The notes: generated from the letters alone by a model not told the origin. Positions 1-9,279 are shown, counted from the first letter of the stretch. The stretch is 64,000 bases of DNA from an uncultured Lachnospiraceae bacterium (GCA_900539715.1 UQDA01000005.1:66459-130458), one strand, 5' to 3'. Program-made: numbers and translations.

Positions 1-1
1 A

Positions 2-1168
2 GAGGATAAGCTGCTGGAGGCACAGCGGATTTCGGAGCGGACAAATTTTGATATAGAGATGATGAGGGAGACGGGATTTTGTTCCGGTATTGAAAACTAT
101 TCCCGCCATTTAAACGGGATGCCGGCGGGGGCATCGCCGTTTACGCTGCTGGATTTCTTTAAAGATGATTACCTTATCATCATTGATGAGTCGCATATTA
201 CGATACCTCAGATACGCGGCATGTACGCGGGCGACCGTTCCAGAAAGCAGACACTGGTGGATTACGGCTTCCGCCTGCCATCGGCGCTGGACAACAGGCC
301 GCTGAACTTTGAAGAATTTGAAAGCCATATCGACCAGATGATGTTCGTTTCCGCGACCCCGAACGTATATGAGGCGGAGCATGAGCTTTTGCGGACAGAG
401 CAGATAATCCGCCCGACGGGGCTTTTGGACCCGGAGATAGATGTCCGTCCGGTGGAGGGGCAGATAGATGATCTGATAGCAGAGGTGCGTAAGGAGACGG
501 CGAAGCACAACAAGATTTTGATAACGACGCTGACAAAGCGGATGGCGGAAGATCTGACCGATTACATGCGGGAAGTGGGGATACGTGTAAAATATCTTCA
601 CTCGGATATCGATACTTTGGAGCGTGCGGAAATCATCCGGGATATGCGGCTGGATGTATTCGATGTTCTGGTCGGCATCAATCTTTTGCGGGAGGGGCTG
701 GATATTCCGGAGATTTCGCTTGTGGCGATACTGGATGCGGATAAAGAAGGCTTTTTAAGGTCGGAGACGTCCCTTATCCAGACGGTAGGACGTGCTGCGC
801 GTAATGCGGAGGGCCATGTCATCATGTACGCTGACATGGTTACGGATTCCATGCGCGCGGCGATAGACGAGACAAACCGCCGCCGCGCCATCCAGCAGCA
901 GTATAATGAAGAGCATGGAATCACACCCCGGACGATCAAAAAAGCTGTGCGCGACCTTATCAGTATTACCAAAGAAGTCGCTAAGGCGGAGACGGAATTT
1001 GAAAAGGATCCGGAGTCGATGGACAGAAAAGAGCTGGAGAAACTGATAGCAGACGTGCAGAAGAAGATGAAGAAGGCGGCGGCGGATTTGAATTTCGAGG
1101 CGGCGGCAGAGCTGCGTGATAAGATGGTTCAGTTAAAAAAGACGCTGACGGATATGGACGAAGACTGA
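2..1168 (+). CDS. uvrB: UvrABC system protein B, C-terminal part (5' end cut by window edge)
   Basis: This is the damage-verifying helicase subunit of nucleotide excision repair, which is loaded by UvrA and recruits UvrC. The frame is open from base 2, so the start lies outside the window. The visible part holds the later superfamily 2 helicase motifs (DESH, SATPN, GLDIPE, VGRAARN) and ends in a UVR domain with the typical helical core NFEAAAELRDKM, the part that contacts UvrC. About 390 residues are seen of the usual 660. It lies 25 bases ahead of uvrA on the same strand, so the two are probably co-transcribed. The N-terminal Walker A and beta-hairpin cannot be judged here. Confidence 0.97.
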   Translation, partial: EDKLLEAQRISERTNFDIEMMRETGFCSGIENYSRHLNGMPAGASPFTLLDFFKDDYLIIIDESHITIPQIRGMYAGDRSRKQTLVDYGFRLPSALDNRPLNFEEFESHIDQMMFVSATPNVYEAEHELLRTEQIIRPTGLLDPEIDVRPVEGQIDDLIAEVRKETAKHNKILITTLTKRMAEDLTDYMREVGIRVKYLHSDIDTLERAEIIRDMRLDVFDVLVGINLLREGLDIPEISLVAILDADKEGFLRSETSLIQTVGRAARNAEGHVIMYADMVTDSMRAAIDETNRRRAIQQQYNEEHGITPRTIKKAVRDLISITKEVAKAETEFEKDPESMDRKELEKLIADVQKKMKKAAADLNFEAAAELRDKMVQLKKTLTDMDED

Positions 1169-1193
1169 CAGATATAGGGCAGAGGAGGAGCAG

Positions 1194-4049
1194 ATGGAAA
1201 CAGCAAAGAAGATACTTTCCCGGAAAAACAGCATCATCATCCGCGGAGCGAACGAGCATAACCTGAAAAATGTCGATGTGGATATCCCGCGGGATGCTCT
1301 CGTGGTATTTACAGGACTCTCAGGTTCGGGAAAGTCATCGCTGGCATTTGATACGATATATGCGGAAGGACAGCGGCGTTATATGGAATCGCTGTCGTCT
1401 TATGCGAGACAGTTCCTTGGCCAGATGGAAAAGCCGAATGTGGAAAAGATAGAAGGGCTTTCCCCTGCGATATCTATCGACCAGAAATCGACGAACCGTA
1501 ATCCGCGTTCAACAGTTGGAACAGTGACGGAAATCTATGATTATTTCCGTCTGCTCTATGCACGGATAGGTACGCCGCACTGCCCGGACTGCGGACGTGA
1601 GATTAAAAAACAGAGCGTTGACCAGATGGTTGACCAGATAATGGGGATGCCTGAGGGGACGAGGATACAGCTGCTTGCACCCGTAGTACGGGGAAGGAAA
1701 GGGCGCCATGAAAAGGTGTTGGAGCGCGCTGCGCGAAGCGGCTATGTGCGCGTCCGGATCGACGGCAGCCTGTATGAGCTTTCAGAAGAGATATCCCTGG
1801 ATAAAAATATCAAGCATAATATCGAAATCGTGGTGGACCGGCTTATCGTGAAGCCGGGAATCGAAAGAAGGCTGACGGATTCCATTGAAAATGTGCTGAA
1901 TCTGGCTGACGGTCTGCTTTTTGTGGACAGAGTCGGGACAGAAGAGGAGATGCTGACCTTTTCCCAGAGCTTTTCCTGCCCGGACTGCGGGATAAGCGTG
2001 GATGAGATAGAGCCTAGAAGCTTTTCTTTCAACAATCCGTTTGGCGCATGTCCGGAATGCTATGGGCTGGGATATAAGATGGAATTTGATCCTGAGCTGA
2101 TGATACCTGACCGTACAAAGAGCATCAATGAGGGCGCTATCACTGTACTGGGATGGCAGAGCTGTCAGCAGCCGGGTTCTTTTGCGAACGCGATACTGCA
2201 GGCTCTGGCAAAGGAGTATAAGTTCGATCTGAATACTCCGTTTGAACAATACCCGGAGAAAATTCAGAACATCCTTCTATATGGAACGGGCGGAAAAGAA
2301 GTGATGGTATATTATGAAGGCCAGAGAGGCAGGGGAGAATATCCTGTCGCTTTTGAGGGACTTGTGAAAAATGTGGAGCGCCGTTACAGAGAAACAGGGT
2401 CTGATTATACGAAACAGGAATATGAGACGTTCATGCGTATCACACCGTGTAAGCTCTGCAAAGGACAGCGTTTGAAAAAAGAGTCTCTGGCGGTGACTGT
2501 CTGCGGGAAAAATATTTTTGAAGTGACGTCTATGTTCATCGGGGAGCTGCATGAATTTATGGATGAAATGCAGCTGACGGAACAGCAGCATCTGATAGGC
2601 GACCAGATTTTGAAGGAAATCCGTGCGAGGGTCGGATTTTTGGTAGATGTGGGACTGGATTACCTGTCACTTTCGAGAGCGACGGCAACGCTGTCCGGCG
2701 GCGAGGCACAGCGGATACGTCTTGCAACGCAGATAGGCTCCGGACTGGTAGGGGTGTGCTATATTTTGGACGAGCCGAGCATCGGGCTGCATCAGCGTGA
2801 TAATGATAAGCTGCTTGCAACGCTGAAAAATCTGAGAGACCTGGGCAATACGCTGATTGTGGTGGAGCATGATGAAGATACGATGCGTGCGGCGGATTAT
2901 ATCGTGGACGTAGGACCGGGAGCCGGATCTCATGGCGGACAGATTGTTGCATGCGGTACGGTAGAGGACATCATGGACACTCCGGAGTCCATTACCGGGC
3001 AGTATTTAAGCGGTGCGATAAAGATCCCGGTTCCGGAAAAACGTAGGAAGCCTGCAGGATGGCTGAAGGTGCGAGGGGCTGCGGAAAATAACCTGAAAAA
3101 TATTGACGTGAAATTCCCTCTGGGTGTATTCACCTGTGTAACGGGCGTTTCAGGCTCCGGAAAATCATCTCTGGTTAATGAGATTTTATATAAGCATCTG
3201 GCAAGGGATTTGAACCGTGCCAGATGTATTCCGGGAAAGCATGCGGGTATTGACGGTATCGATCAGCTTGATAAGGTAATCGATATTGACCAGTCTCCTA
3301 TCGGGCGTACGCCGCGTTCCAATCCGGCAACCTATACGGGCGTATTCGATATGATACGGGATCTGTTTGCATCGACTGCGGACGCAAAGGCGAAGGGCTA
3401 TAAAAAAGGAAGGTTCAGCTTCAACGTCAAGGGAGGCCGTTGTGAAGCCTGCGGCGGCGACGGTATCATCAAGATAGAGATGCATTTTCTTCCGGATGTC
3501 TATGTGCCCTGCGAGGTATGCAGCGGCAAGCGCTACAACCGGGAGACGCTGGATGTAAAATATAAAGGGAAAAGCATTTTTGACGTACTGGATATGACGG
3601 TGGAGGAGGCTCTGACCTTCTTTGAAAATGTTCCGAGCATTCAGCGCAAGATACAGACATTATATGATGTGGGACTTTCCTATGTGAAGCTGGGGCAGCC
3701 GTCCACGGAGCTGTCCGGGGGTGAGGCGCAGCGCATCAAGCTTGCGGCAGAGCTGTCAAAGCGGAGTACGGGAAGGACCATATATATTCTGGATGAGCCT
3801 ACGACGGGGCTGCATTTTGCAGACGTACACAAGCTTATAGAAATCCTTCACAGGCTGGCGGAGGGCGGCAATACGGTCGTTGTCATCGAACACAATCTGG
3901 ATGTGATAAAAACGGCAGATTATATTATCGATATCGGGCCTGAGGGTGGTCTTGGAGGCGGCAGAGTGATCGCGCAGGGAACGCCTGAGCAGGTGGCAGA
4001 ATGCGAGCAGTCCTATACGGGTCATTATGTGAAAAAAATGCTTGTCTGA
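1194..4049 (+). CDS. uvrA: Excinuclease ABC subunit A
   Basis: This is the DNA damage sensor of excision repair, an ABC-type ATPase that scans DNA and loads UvrB. At 951 residues it is full length. The protein carries two ABC modules: Walker A GLSGSGKSSLA near residue 42 and GVSGSGKSSLV near 655, with two LSGGEAQRI signatures. Zinc-binding cysteine pairs are present (CPDC...CPEC in the first half and CEAC...CEVC in the second). The start is backed by an AGAGGAGGAG ribosome site. It directly follows uvrB. A strong hairpin about 30 bases after the stop closes the transcript. Confidence 0.98.
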   Translation: METAKKILSRKNSIIIRGANEHNLKNVDVDIPRDALVVFTGLSGSGKSSLAFDTIYAEGQRRYMESLSSYARQFLGQMEKPNVEKIEGLSPAISIDQKSTNRNPRSTVGTVTEIYDYFRLLYARIGTPHCPDCGREIKKQSVDQMVDQIMGMPEGTRIQLLAPVVRGRKGRHEKVLERAARSGYVRVRIDGSLYELSEEISLDKNIKHNIEIVVDRLIVKPGIERRLTDSIENVLNLADGLLFVDRVGTEEEMLTFSQSFSCPDCGISVDEIEPRSFSFNNPFGACPECYGLGYKMEFDPELMIPDRTKSINEGAITVLGWQSCQQPGSFANAILQALAKEYKFDLNTPFEQYPEKIQNILLYGTGGKEVMVYYEGQRGRGEYPVAFEGLVKNVERRYRETGSDYTKQEYETFMRITPCKLCKGQRLKKESLAVTVCGKNIFEVTSMFIGELHEFMDEMQLTEQQHLIGDQILKEIRARVGFLVDVGLDYLSLSRATATLSGGEAQRIRLATQIGSGLVGVCYILDEPSIGLHQRDNDKLLATLKNLRDLGNTLIVVEHDEDTMRAADYIVDVGPGAGSHGGQIVACGTVEDIMDTPESITGQYLSGAIKIPVPEKRRKPAGWLKVRGAAENNLKNIDVKFPLGVFTCVTGVSGSGKSSLVNEILYKHLARDLNRARCIPGKHAGIDGIDQLDKVIDIDQSPIGRTPRSNPATYTGVFDMIRDLFASTADAKAKGYKKGRFSFNVKGGRCEACGGDGIIKIEMHFLPDVYVPCEVCSGKRYNRETLDVKYKGKSIFDVLDMTVEEALTFFENVPSIQRKIQTLYDVGLSYVKLGQPSTELSGGEAQRIKLAAELSKRSTGRTIYILDEPTTGLHFADVHKLIEILHRLAEGGNTVVVIEHNLDVIKTADYIIDIGPEGGLGGGRVIAQGTPEQVAECEQSYTGHYVKKMLV

Positions 4050-4081
4050 ATAAAAAATCCCGTTATACAATGAGGAAATCA

Positions 4082-4117
4082 AAAGGACGAAGGGGGATAT
4101 ATCTCCCTTCGTCCTTT
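4082..4117 (+). terminator. Hairpin downstream of uvrA
   Basis: A perfect 13-bp inverted repeat (4082-4094 with 4105-4117, arm AAAGGACGAAGGG) with a 10-base loop lies 33 bases after the uvrA stop. The A-rich start and T-rich end of the arms fit a rho-independent terminator, although the T run is short. A second GC-rich hairpin (GCCCGG at 4143-4148 with CCGGGC at 4162-4167) follows. Confidence 0.75.
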
Positions 4118-4498
4118 AAAAATATCCTTTAAAATGAGGAGTGCCCGGAGCCTTGCGGCACCCGGGCTATTATGAAAAAATTATCTGTGTTTCCATTGTT
4201 ATGTCGAAACAGATGTATTTCTCATCGACAAAATAAGTATACCGGACAAATATGAATAAATGATGAATACAATGTTAATATATGGTTAATTAGCACAAAA
4301 AATAAGAAATATAGCGGATGCGATAGTGCAAAACAGACAAAGAACATTTGGGGACGGAAGGACATAGGCAAAAAGATGCTACTTGAAGGCGGCCTCAAAT
4401 GTTTGCGGTTTTCGTGTTTTTTTGTCCTTGTGCCGTATGTATATTGATGTTAGAATAAAATAGATATATTAGACCGTTACGTTTTATAGAAGAATGGA
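4118..4498 (+). promoter_or_regulatory. Long intergenic region with promoter for the hendecad-repeat protein
   Basis: The region after the uvrA terminator holds no credible gene. A promoter is visible: TTGTGC at 4428-4433, a 17-base spacer and TAGAAT at 4451-4456 with an extended-10 TG. Upstream of it are two interleaved inverted repeats: AACATTTGGGG (4343-4353) with CCTCAAATGTT (4393-4403), and ACGGAAGGACA (4354-4364) with TGTCCTT...CCGT (4423-4436). Their order (A, B, A', B') means the two stems are either a pseudoknot or exclusive alternatives. The second stem overlaps the -35 box. Confidence 0.45.
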
Positions 4499-4510
4499 AT
4501 GGAGACTAAA

Positions 4511-5356
4511 ATGCAGGATTTGGAAGCAAAACGCCTTCGGGATTCTCTCGTGGAATATGAAGGCTACCTGAATGAGATACGACAGGTGACATTAAAAAAT
4601 GTGGAAACATTAGATGTTATCCAGCGTTATACGGATAAAAGCGCGGCGGGGATGCAGAAGCTGGCGGAGCAGAGCCTTGACGGCATTCAGAGAGTGACTG
4701 CGGAAAGTGCAGGCGGATTGCGCCGTATTATCGAGACAGGAACAAGCAATTTGAGCCAGATGGCGCAGAGCGGTCACGACAGTCTGAGCAGGATGGTGAC
4801 GCGCAGCGAGGAGAGCCTTAACCGAATGGTGCAGGACAGTCAGGAAAGTCTGAGCGGCATGGCTCGTGACGGACAGCAAAGTCTGGGGCAGATGGCACAG
4901 GAATGTCAGGACAGTATCAGCCGCATGGCGCAGGATTGTCAGGAACATCTGAATTATACGGCGCAGGAATGCCTGAACCGGCTGCAAAGCTACACAGAGG
5001 CGGGGCTGGCGCAGATAGACGAGGCACAGCGTAAAAATATGGAAACTGCGGAGCAGGTGGAACATATCGAGCATGCGATACTGGAGCACATGGAGCTGAT
5101 GAAGCAGCTTCTAAAACAGTCGGATGATTTTACGCATAAGGAAAACGTCAAGGTCTACCGCAATGTGCAGGCGGTCGTTGTAGATGAAGTCAAGAAGCAG
5201 ATGGAAGCTATGTCCTCTCAGAATGAAGAGCTTGTGCGGCGCAATGAGGATATCCAGAAGCAGAGCAGGGGATTAAAGCCTTTGATGATTGTGACGCTGG
5301 GGGCCGCAATTGCGAATATTGCGCTTTTGGCAGCACAGATAGCGGGGGTATTTTGA
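4511..5356 (+). CDS. Hendecad (11-residue) repeat coiled-coil protein with C-terminal membrane anchor
   Basis: I do not recognise a named family. The 281-residue product is almost wholly helical. Counted from the ATG at 4499, residues 48-179 form twelve consecutive 11-residue repeats of the type x-Q-[DE]-S-L-S-R-M-A-Q-[DE] (for example SEESLNRMVQD, SQESLSGMARD, GQQSLGQMAQE, CQDSISRMAQD). An acidic/basic helix follows, then one hydrophobic segment at the extreme C-terminus (LMIVTLGAAIANIALLAAQI), as in tail-anchored proteins. The ATG at 4511 is preferred over 4499 because a GGAG sits 6 bases before it. The stop overlaps the next start (TGATG), so it is translationally coupled to the flavin reductase-like gene. 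An 11-residue periodicity predicts a right-handed coiled coil or an amphipathic membrane-lying helix. Confidence 0.85.
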   Translation: MQDLEAKRLRDSLVEYEGYLNEIRQVTLKNVETLDVIQRYTDKSAAGMQKLAEQSLDGIQRVTAESAGGLRRIIETGTSNLSQMAQSGHDSLSRMVTRSEESLNRMVQDSQESLSGMARDGQQSLGQMAQECQDSISRMAQDCQEHLNYTAQECLNRLQSYTEAGLAQIDEAQRKNMETAEQVEHIEHAILEHMELMKQLLKQSDDFTHKENVKVYRNVQAVVVDEVKKQMEAMSSQNEELVRRNEDIQKQSRGLKPLMIVTLGAAIANIALLAAQIAGVF

Positions 5357-5934
5357 TGGGAAGGCAAAACTGGAAACCGGGGAATATGCTTTATCCGCTT
5401 CCGGCAGTGATGGTGTCCGTAGCGGATAAGGAAGGAAAGCCGAATATTTTTACGGTGGCGTGGGCGGGGACTGTGTGTACGAATCCGCCGATGGTGTCGA
5501 TTTCTGTACGTCCGGAGCGCTATTCCTACCATTGTATACAGGAAACGGGAGAGTTCGTTATCAATCTGACGACAAAAGAGCTGGCATATGCGGCAGACTT
5601 TTGCGGCGTTAGGAGCGGACGGGATGTGGACAAGTTTGAAAAGCTGCAATTGACGCCTTATCCGGCGCAGAAGGTGTCAGTCCCGCTGATCGGGGAAAGT
5701 CCGGTCAGTATTGAGTGTAAGGTGCGTCAGGCGACTGAGCTTGGAAGCCACACGATGTTTGTGGCAGATGTGGTCGCAGTGAGTGTGGATGAACGCTGGA
5801 TGGATGAAAAGGGAAGATTTCATCTGGAAAAGGCAGAGCCTGTTGTATATTCCCATGGGACATATTTTGATCTCGGGAAGGCGATAGGTACATTTGGTTA
5901 TAGTGTGGCAAAGAAAAAGGTGAAGAAGAAATAA
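5356..5934 (+). CDS. Flavin reductase-like / flavoredoxin family protein
   Basis: A 192-residue member of the FMN-binding split-barrel flavin reductase family. The recognisable core runs from LYPLPAVMVSV through NIFTVAWAGTVCTNPPMVSISV and the stretch ETGEFVINLTT. Members bind FMN and pass electrons in anaerobes, and the physiological partner is often unknown. The ATG at 5356 overlaps the stop of the repeat protein by one base; an in-frame TTG just before it is less likely. The C-terminus is an unusual lysine tail (KKKVKKK). The next gene follows by 13 bases, so all three may share one message, although no functional link is evident. Confidence 0.85.
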   Translation: MGRQNWKPGNMLYPLPAVMVSVADKEGKPNIFTVAWAGTVCTNPPMVSISVRPERYSYHCIQETGEFVINLTTKELAYAADFCGVRSGRDVDKFEKLQLTPYPAQKVSVPLIGESPVSIECKVRQATELGSHTMFVADVVAVSVDERWMDEKGRFHLEKAEPVVYSHGTYFDLGKAIGTFGYSVAKKKVKKK

Positions 5935-5947
5935 CTGACCGGGTATA

Positions 5948-7531
5948 ATGTCGAGCATGAAATTTTTAAAAAGATACAAAGGAACGATAAAGAGCGCATA
6001 TTTTTTGACGACGGGTGTCATTCTCATGATGCTTTTGTTTTTTGCACCCACATTTCCGAAATTTGAGAGTGCCGGGGATAACTATTTTACGGTGAAGCTG
6101 AACGGGACGGAGATAGGAAGCTGTGCAGACCTCAAGGTGATAGACGAACTTATCGTACAGGCGCGGAGAGAGATTGCCGGGGACAGCGGGGAAATGGTCT
6201 ATATTCCTGCAAAGGTGGAGGCAGAAGGTAAAGAGCTTCTGGCGGGATATGTGGACAGACGGAAGGATCTTCTGAAAAATATCCGCGCGGTCATGGAGGA
6301 CAGCGTTTCTGAGACACTGAAGCATGCCTATACGTTAAAAATAAACCAGTATACGGTAAATCTGGGCAGCAGTGAGGATGTATTGAAGCTTTTGCAGACA
6401 GTTCTTGACCGGTATGATGCCGGGCGGGAATACGAAGTCGGGGTTGTGGTAGACCCGGACAGGCAGTTAAACGTACTGACGACTCGGGTAACGCGCCGCG
6501 GCGAAGAAAAGAAGAAGCGGACGGCAGGAGAGGGCGCAGGTGCAGAAGCGTTTTTTGATGAGCTGTTTGAAAAGATAGAACCGGATATGAAAGCAGTAGA
6601 TTTTGAGAGTCTTGATTATGGGCTTGTAAATCTGGATTTTGGGGATACTGTGGAGATCGTGGACGCTTATCTTTTGGATAACAGGATAACGCCTCTGGAG
6701 ACTGCCGTTTCCGAAGTGACGGCAGATCAGGCGAAGGAACAGATTTATGAGGTTCAGGCAGGCGATACACTCTCCCAGATAGCGGAGGAGAATGGCCTTG
6801 CAGTGGAGGAACTGGTGGCAATAAATCCGATGCTGGAAAATAAGGACTCCATGATACGTACAGGTGACGAGCTGAAGATAACGGTTCCGGAGCCGGAGCT
6901 TTCCGTAGTGCATCAGGAACAGGTATATACAGAAGACAGCTACGAGGCGGATGTCGTTTATGTGGACAACGACGCATGGTATACGACAGAATCGAAGGTG
7001 ATACAGCAGCCTTCTGCCGGTTTTCGCCGCGCGGCGTCCCTTGTGACATATCGTAACGACACGGCGGAGAATGTGGAGATAGTCAAAGAAGAAGTCGTAG
7101 TGGAGGCACAGCCTAAAATAGTTGAACGGGGAACGAAGGTACCGCCTACATTCGTTAAACCTATTTCAGGCGGACGGCTTACTTCGAGTTACGGCGGGCG
7201 TAAGGCTCCTACAAAGGGAGCTTCGACAAATCATAAGGGCATCGACTGGGCAACTCCGATCGGAACGGCTGTCATGGCTTCCAGCGGCGGAACGGTAACG
7301 AGGGCCGGATGGGGAAGCGGCTATGGCTATGTGGTCTATATCCGGCATGCCGACGGACGGGAAACGAGATATGGCCATTTGAGTAAGGTACTTGTAAAGG
7401 CGGGACAGCAGGTTTCTCAGGGACAGAAGATCGCGCTGAGCGGAAATACCGGACGGAGTACGGGACCGCATCTTCATTTTGAGCTGCGGATAAACGGAGC
7501 TTCGGTAAACCCGCTGAAATATCTGGATTAA
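5948..7531 (+). CDS. Membrane-anchored M23 peptidoglycan endopeptidase with LysM and G5 domains
   Basis: A 527-residue cell-wall enzyme. After a short basic N-terminus, one hydrophobic segment (about residues 16-36) anchors or exports it. A helical stretch of about 220 residues is followed by a LysM (YEVQAGDTLSQIAEENGL, about 265-313). A G5-like beta domain (about 320-395) comes next, then a C-terminal M23 peptidase with the metal motifs HKGID and HLHFE plus GHLSKV. All zinc ligands are present, so it should be an active endopeptidase cutting peptide bridges outside the membrane. ATG codons at 5948 and 5957 are both possible. A terminator at 7579-7605 lies downstream. Confidence 0.92.
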   Translation: MSSMKFLKRYKGTIKSAYFLTTGVILMMLLFFAPTFPKFESAGDNYFTVKLNGTEIGSCADLKVIDELIVQARREIAGDSGEMVYIPAKVEAEGKELLAGYVDRRKDLLKNIRAVMEDSVSETLKHAYTLKINQYTVNLGSSEDVLKLLQTVLDRYDAGREYEVGVVVDPDRQLNVLTTRVTRRGEEKKKRTAGEGAGAEAFFDELFEKIEPDMKAVDFESLDYGLVNLDFGDTVEIVDAYLLDNRITPLETAVSEVTADQAKEQIYEVQAGDTLSQIAEENGLAVEELVAINPMLENKDSMIRTGDELKITVPEPELSVVHQEQVYTEDSYEADVVYVDNDAWYTTESKVIQQPSAGFRRAASLVTYRNDTAENVEIVKEEVVVEAQPKIVERGTKVPPTFVKPISGGRLTSSYGGRKAPTKGASTNHKGIDWATPIGTAVMASSGGTVTRAGWGSGYGYVVYIRHADGRETRYGHLSKVLVKAGQQVSQGQKIALSGNTGRSTGPHLHFELRINGASVNPLKYLD

Positions 7532-7540
7532 AAAAAGTTA

Positions 7541-7569
7541 TTTACAAATCCGGCGGAATGTGCTATAAC
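7541..7569 (+). promoter_or_regulatory. Strong sigma-A promoter for murA
   Basis: TTTACA (7541-7546), a 17-base spacer and TATAAC (7564-7569) with an extended-10 TGC. The predicted transcript starts near 7576, only a few bases before a terminator-like hairpin at 7579-7605. The murA start codon is at 7687. Confidence 0.75.
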
Positions 7570-7578
7570 CCTAAAGAC

Positions 7579-7605
7579 AGCAAAGAGAGTTCTTTTGCTT
7601 TTTTT
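7579..7605 (+). terminator. Terminator-like hairpin between the M23 gene and murA
   Basis: AGCAAAGA (7579-7586), loop GAGT, TCTTTTGCT (7591-7599) and a run of seven T. It can end transcripts from the wall peptidase operon. It also begins within a few bases of the predicted murA transcript start, so the murA message would open with this hairpin. Confidence 0.7.
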
Positions 7606-7686
7606 AGCGTGTATAAATCAATCAGATTTGAACATAATAAATGTGTAACCATCAACCATGTATTCGATACATAGGCAGAGGTAGAT

Positions 7687-8969
7687 ATGGAACAGTATGC
7701 AATCTGCGGCGGGAATCCGCTTGTCGGAGAGGTGGAGATCGGCGGCGCAAAAAATGCGGCTCTCCCGATTCTGGCGGCATCTCTGATGACGGACGAAACC
7801 GTTTTAATAGAAAATATGCCCGACGTACGGGACACTAATATATTATTGAAAGCAATGGCAGGAATCGGCGCGCATGTGGAGCGCGTTGATCGCCATACAG
7901 TAAAGATTAACGGGTCTTTGATCCATGACCTGACGGTAAACGGGGATTCCGTAAAAAAAATCAGAGCTTCCTATTATTTTTTAGGGGCGCTTCTTGGAAA
8001 ATATAAAAAGGCTACGGTTGTTCTGCCGATATCGGCTGCCGTGCGATCGACCAGCATATCAAGGGATTTAAGGCGCTTGGAGCAGCGGTGGATATTGCGC
8101 ATGGCATGATAACAGCGGAGGCTTCACGGCTTGTAGGTGCTCATATTTATCTGGATGTTGTGAGTGTAGGCGCGACGATTAATATCATGATGGCGGCAGT
8201 GCTGGCGGAAGGGCGCACCACCATTGAAAATGCGGCGAAAGAGCCTCATGTGGTGGATCTTGCCAACTTTTTAAACAGCATGGGAGCCAACATCAAAGGA
8301 GCGGGAACAGATGTTATCCGTATTCAGGGTGTGGAGAAGCTGCATAAGACGGAATATCCCATTATTCCCGACCAGATAGAAGCAGGTACGTTCATGTTTG
8401 CGGCAGCAGCGACAAGAGGCGATGTTACCGTGAAAAACGTGATTCCTAAACATTTGGAATCCATTACGGCAAAGCTTCTGGAAATGGGCTGCGAGGTATC
8501 GGAGTTTGATGATGCGGTGCGCGTTGTGGCGTCCCGTCCGTTAAAGCATACACAGGTAAAGACGCTTCCATATCCGGGTTTTCCGACTGATATGCAGCCG
8601 CAGATAGCGGTTACGCTGGGACTGTGCAGTGGGACGAGTATCGTTACCGAGAGCATTTTTGAAAATCGTTTCCGCTATGTGGATGAAATGATACGTATGG
8701 GCGCAAGTATTAAGGTGGAAAGCAATACCGCCATTATCGATGGCGTATCACGTTATACAGGTGCGAGTATTAATGCACCCGACCTGCGCGCGGGAGCTGC
8801 ACTCGTTATTGCGGCGCTGGCGGCGGAGGGAGTTTCGACTGTGGACGATATCCGCTATATCGAACGCGGTTATGAGGATTTCCATTTGAAGCTTCAGAAG
8901 CTGGGCGCTCAGATAGATAAGGTGGAGACGGAGCGCGACCTGCAGAAGTTTAAGTTAAAGATTGGCTGA
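7687..8969 (+). pseudogene. murA: UDP-N-acetylglucosamine 1-carboxyvinyltransferase, broken by an out-of-frame deletion at the active site
   Basis: MurA adds enolpyruvate to UDP-GlcNAc, the first committed step of peptidoglycan synthesis. The frame starting at 7687 gives the N-terminal part (GGAKNAALPILAAS, SYYFLGALLGKYKKATVVLP) and ends at 8109. The rest (GCRAIDQHIKGFKALGAAVD onward, with FPTDMQPQIAV and APDLRAGAALV) continues in another frame to 8969. At the junction near 8028 the family motif LPGGCxIGxRPID should occur. The DNA instead reads CTGCCG followed directly by ATATCGGCTGCCG, as if 10 bases encoding the GGC part were lost. This removes the catalytic cysteine (Cys115 in E. coli numbering) and shifts the frame. 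The conserved proline after the arginine is also alanine. Either the copy is dead, with a paralogue elsewhere, or this is a sequence error. Confidence 0.9.
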
Positions 8970-8995
8970 GGTTACAAATTCTGCAAATTGTCCTG

Positions 8996-9024
8996 TTGAC
9001 AAATACGGAACGTTATAGTATCGT
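8996..9024 (+). promoter_or_regulatory. Promoter for the riboswitch-metK transcript
   Basis: A perfect -35 TTGACA (8996-9001), a 17-base spacer and TATCGT (9019-9024) lie just ahead of the S-box leader and after the murA stop. Confidence 0.65.
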
Positions 9025-9062
9025 TAGTGCGTAACAGATAAGAAAATTCAATATTGTGCGTT

Positions 9063-9235
9063 CTCTTATTCAGAGTGGTGGAGATACATAGGATCAGTGA
9101 AGCCACGGCAACCCCGCAGAGCGGAAGGTGCCAGCCTGAGCGAGTGATAAACGGGAGTAATACTTCCGGTAGTTCGAACAATAAGAGGATTTGATTATCG
9201 AGATATCAGATCCGCTTTTGGGCGGGTCTTTTTAT
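9063..9235 (+). promoter_or_regulatory. SAM-I (S-box) riboswitch with transcription terminator
   Basis: The aptamer closes with P1 CTCTTATT (9063-9070) pairing AATAAGAG (9180-9187). Between them are the hallmark S-box segments: GAGTGGTGGAG, the kink-turn/GAAGCCACGGCAACC core and GGTGCCA. A terminator follows: AGATCCGC (9208-9215) with GCGGGTCT (9222-9229) and a T-rich tail. By the known mechanism, bound S-adenosylmethionine stabilises P1 and lets the terminator form, switching off metK, the enzyme that makes SAM. Confidence 0.95.
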
Positions 9236-9279
9236 TTGTGTCACAAAGAGGTTTGTGAAAATCAAAGGAGGAACAACAG

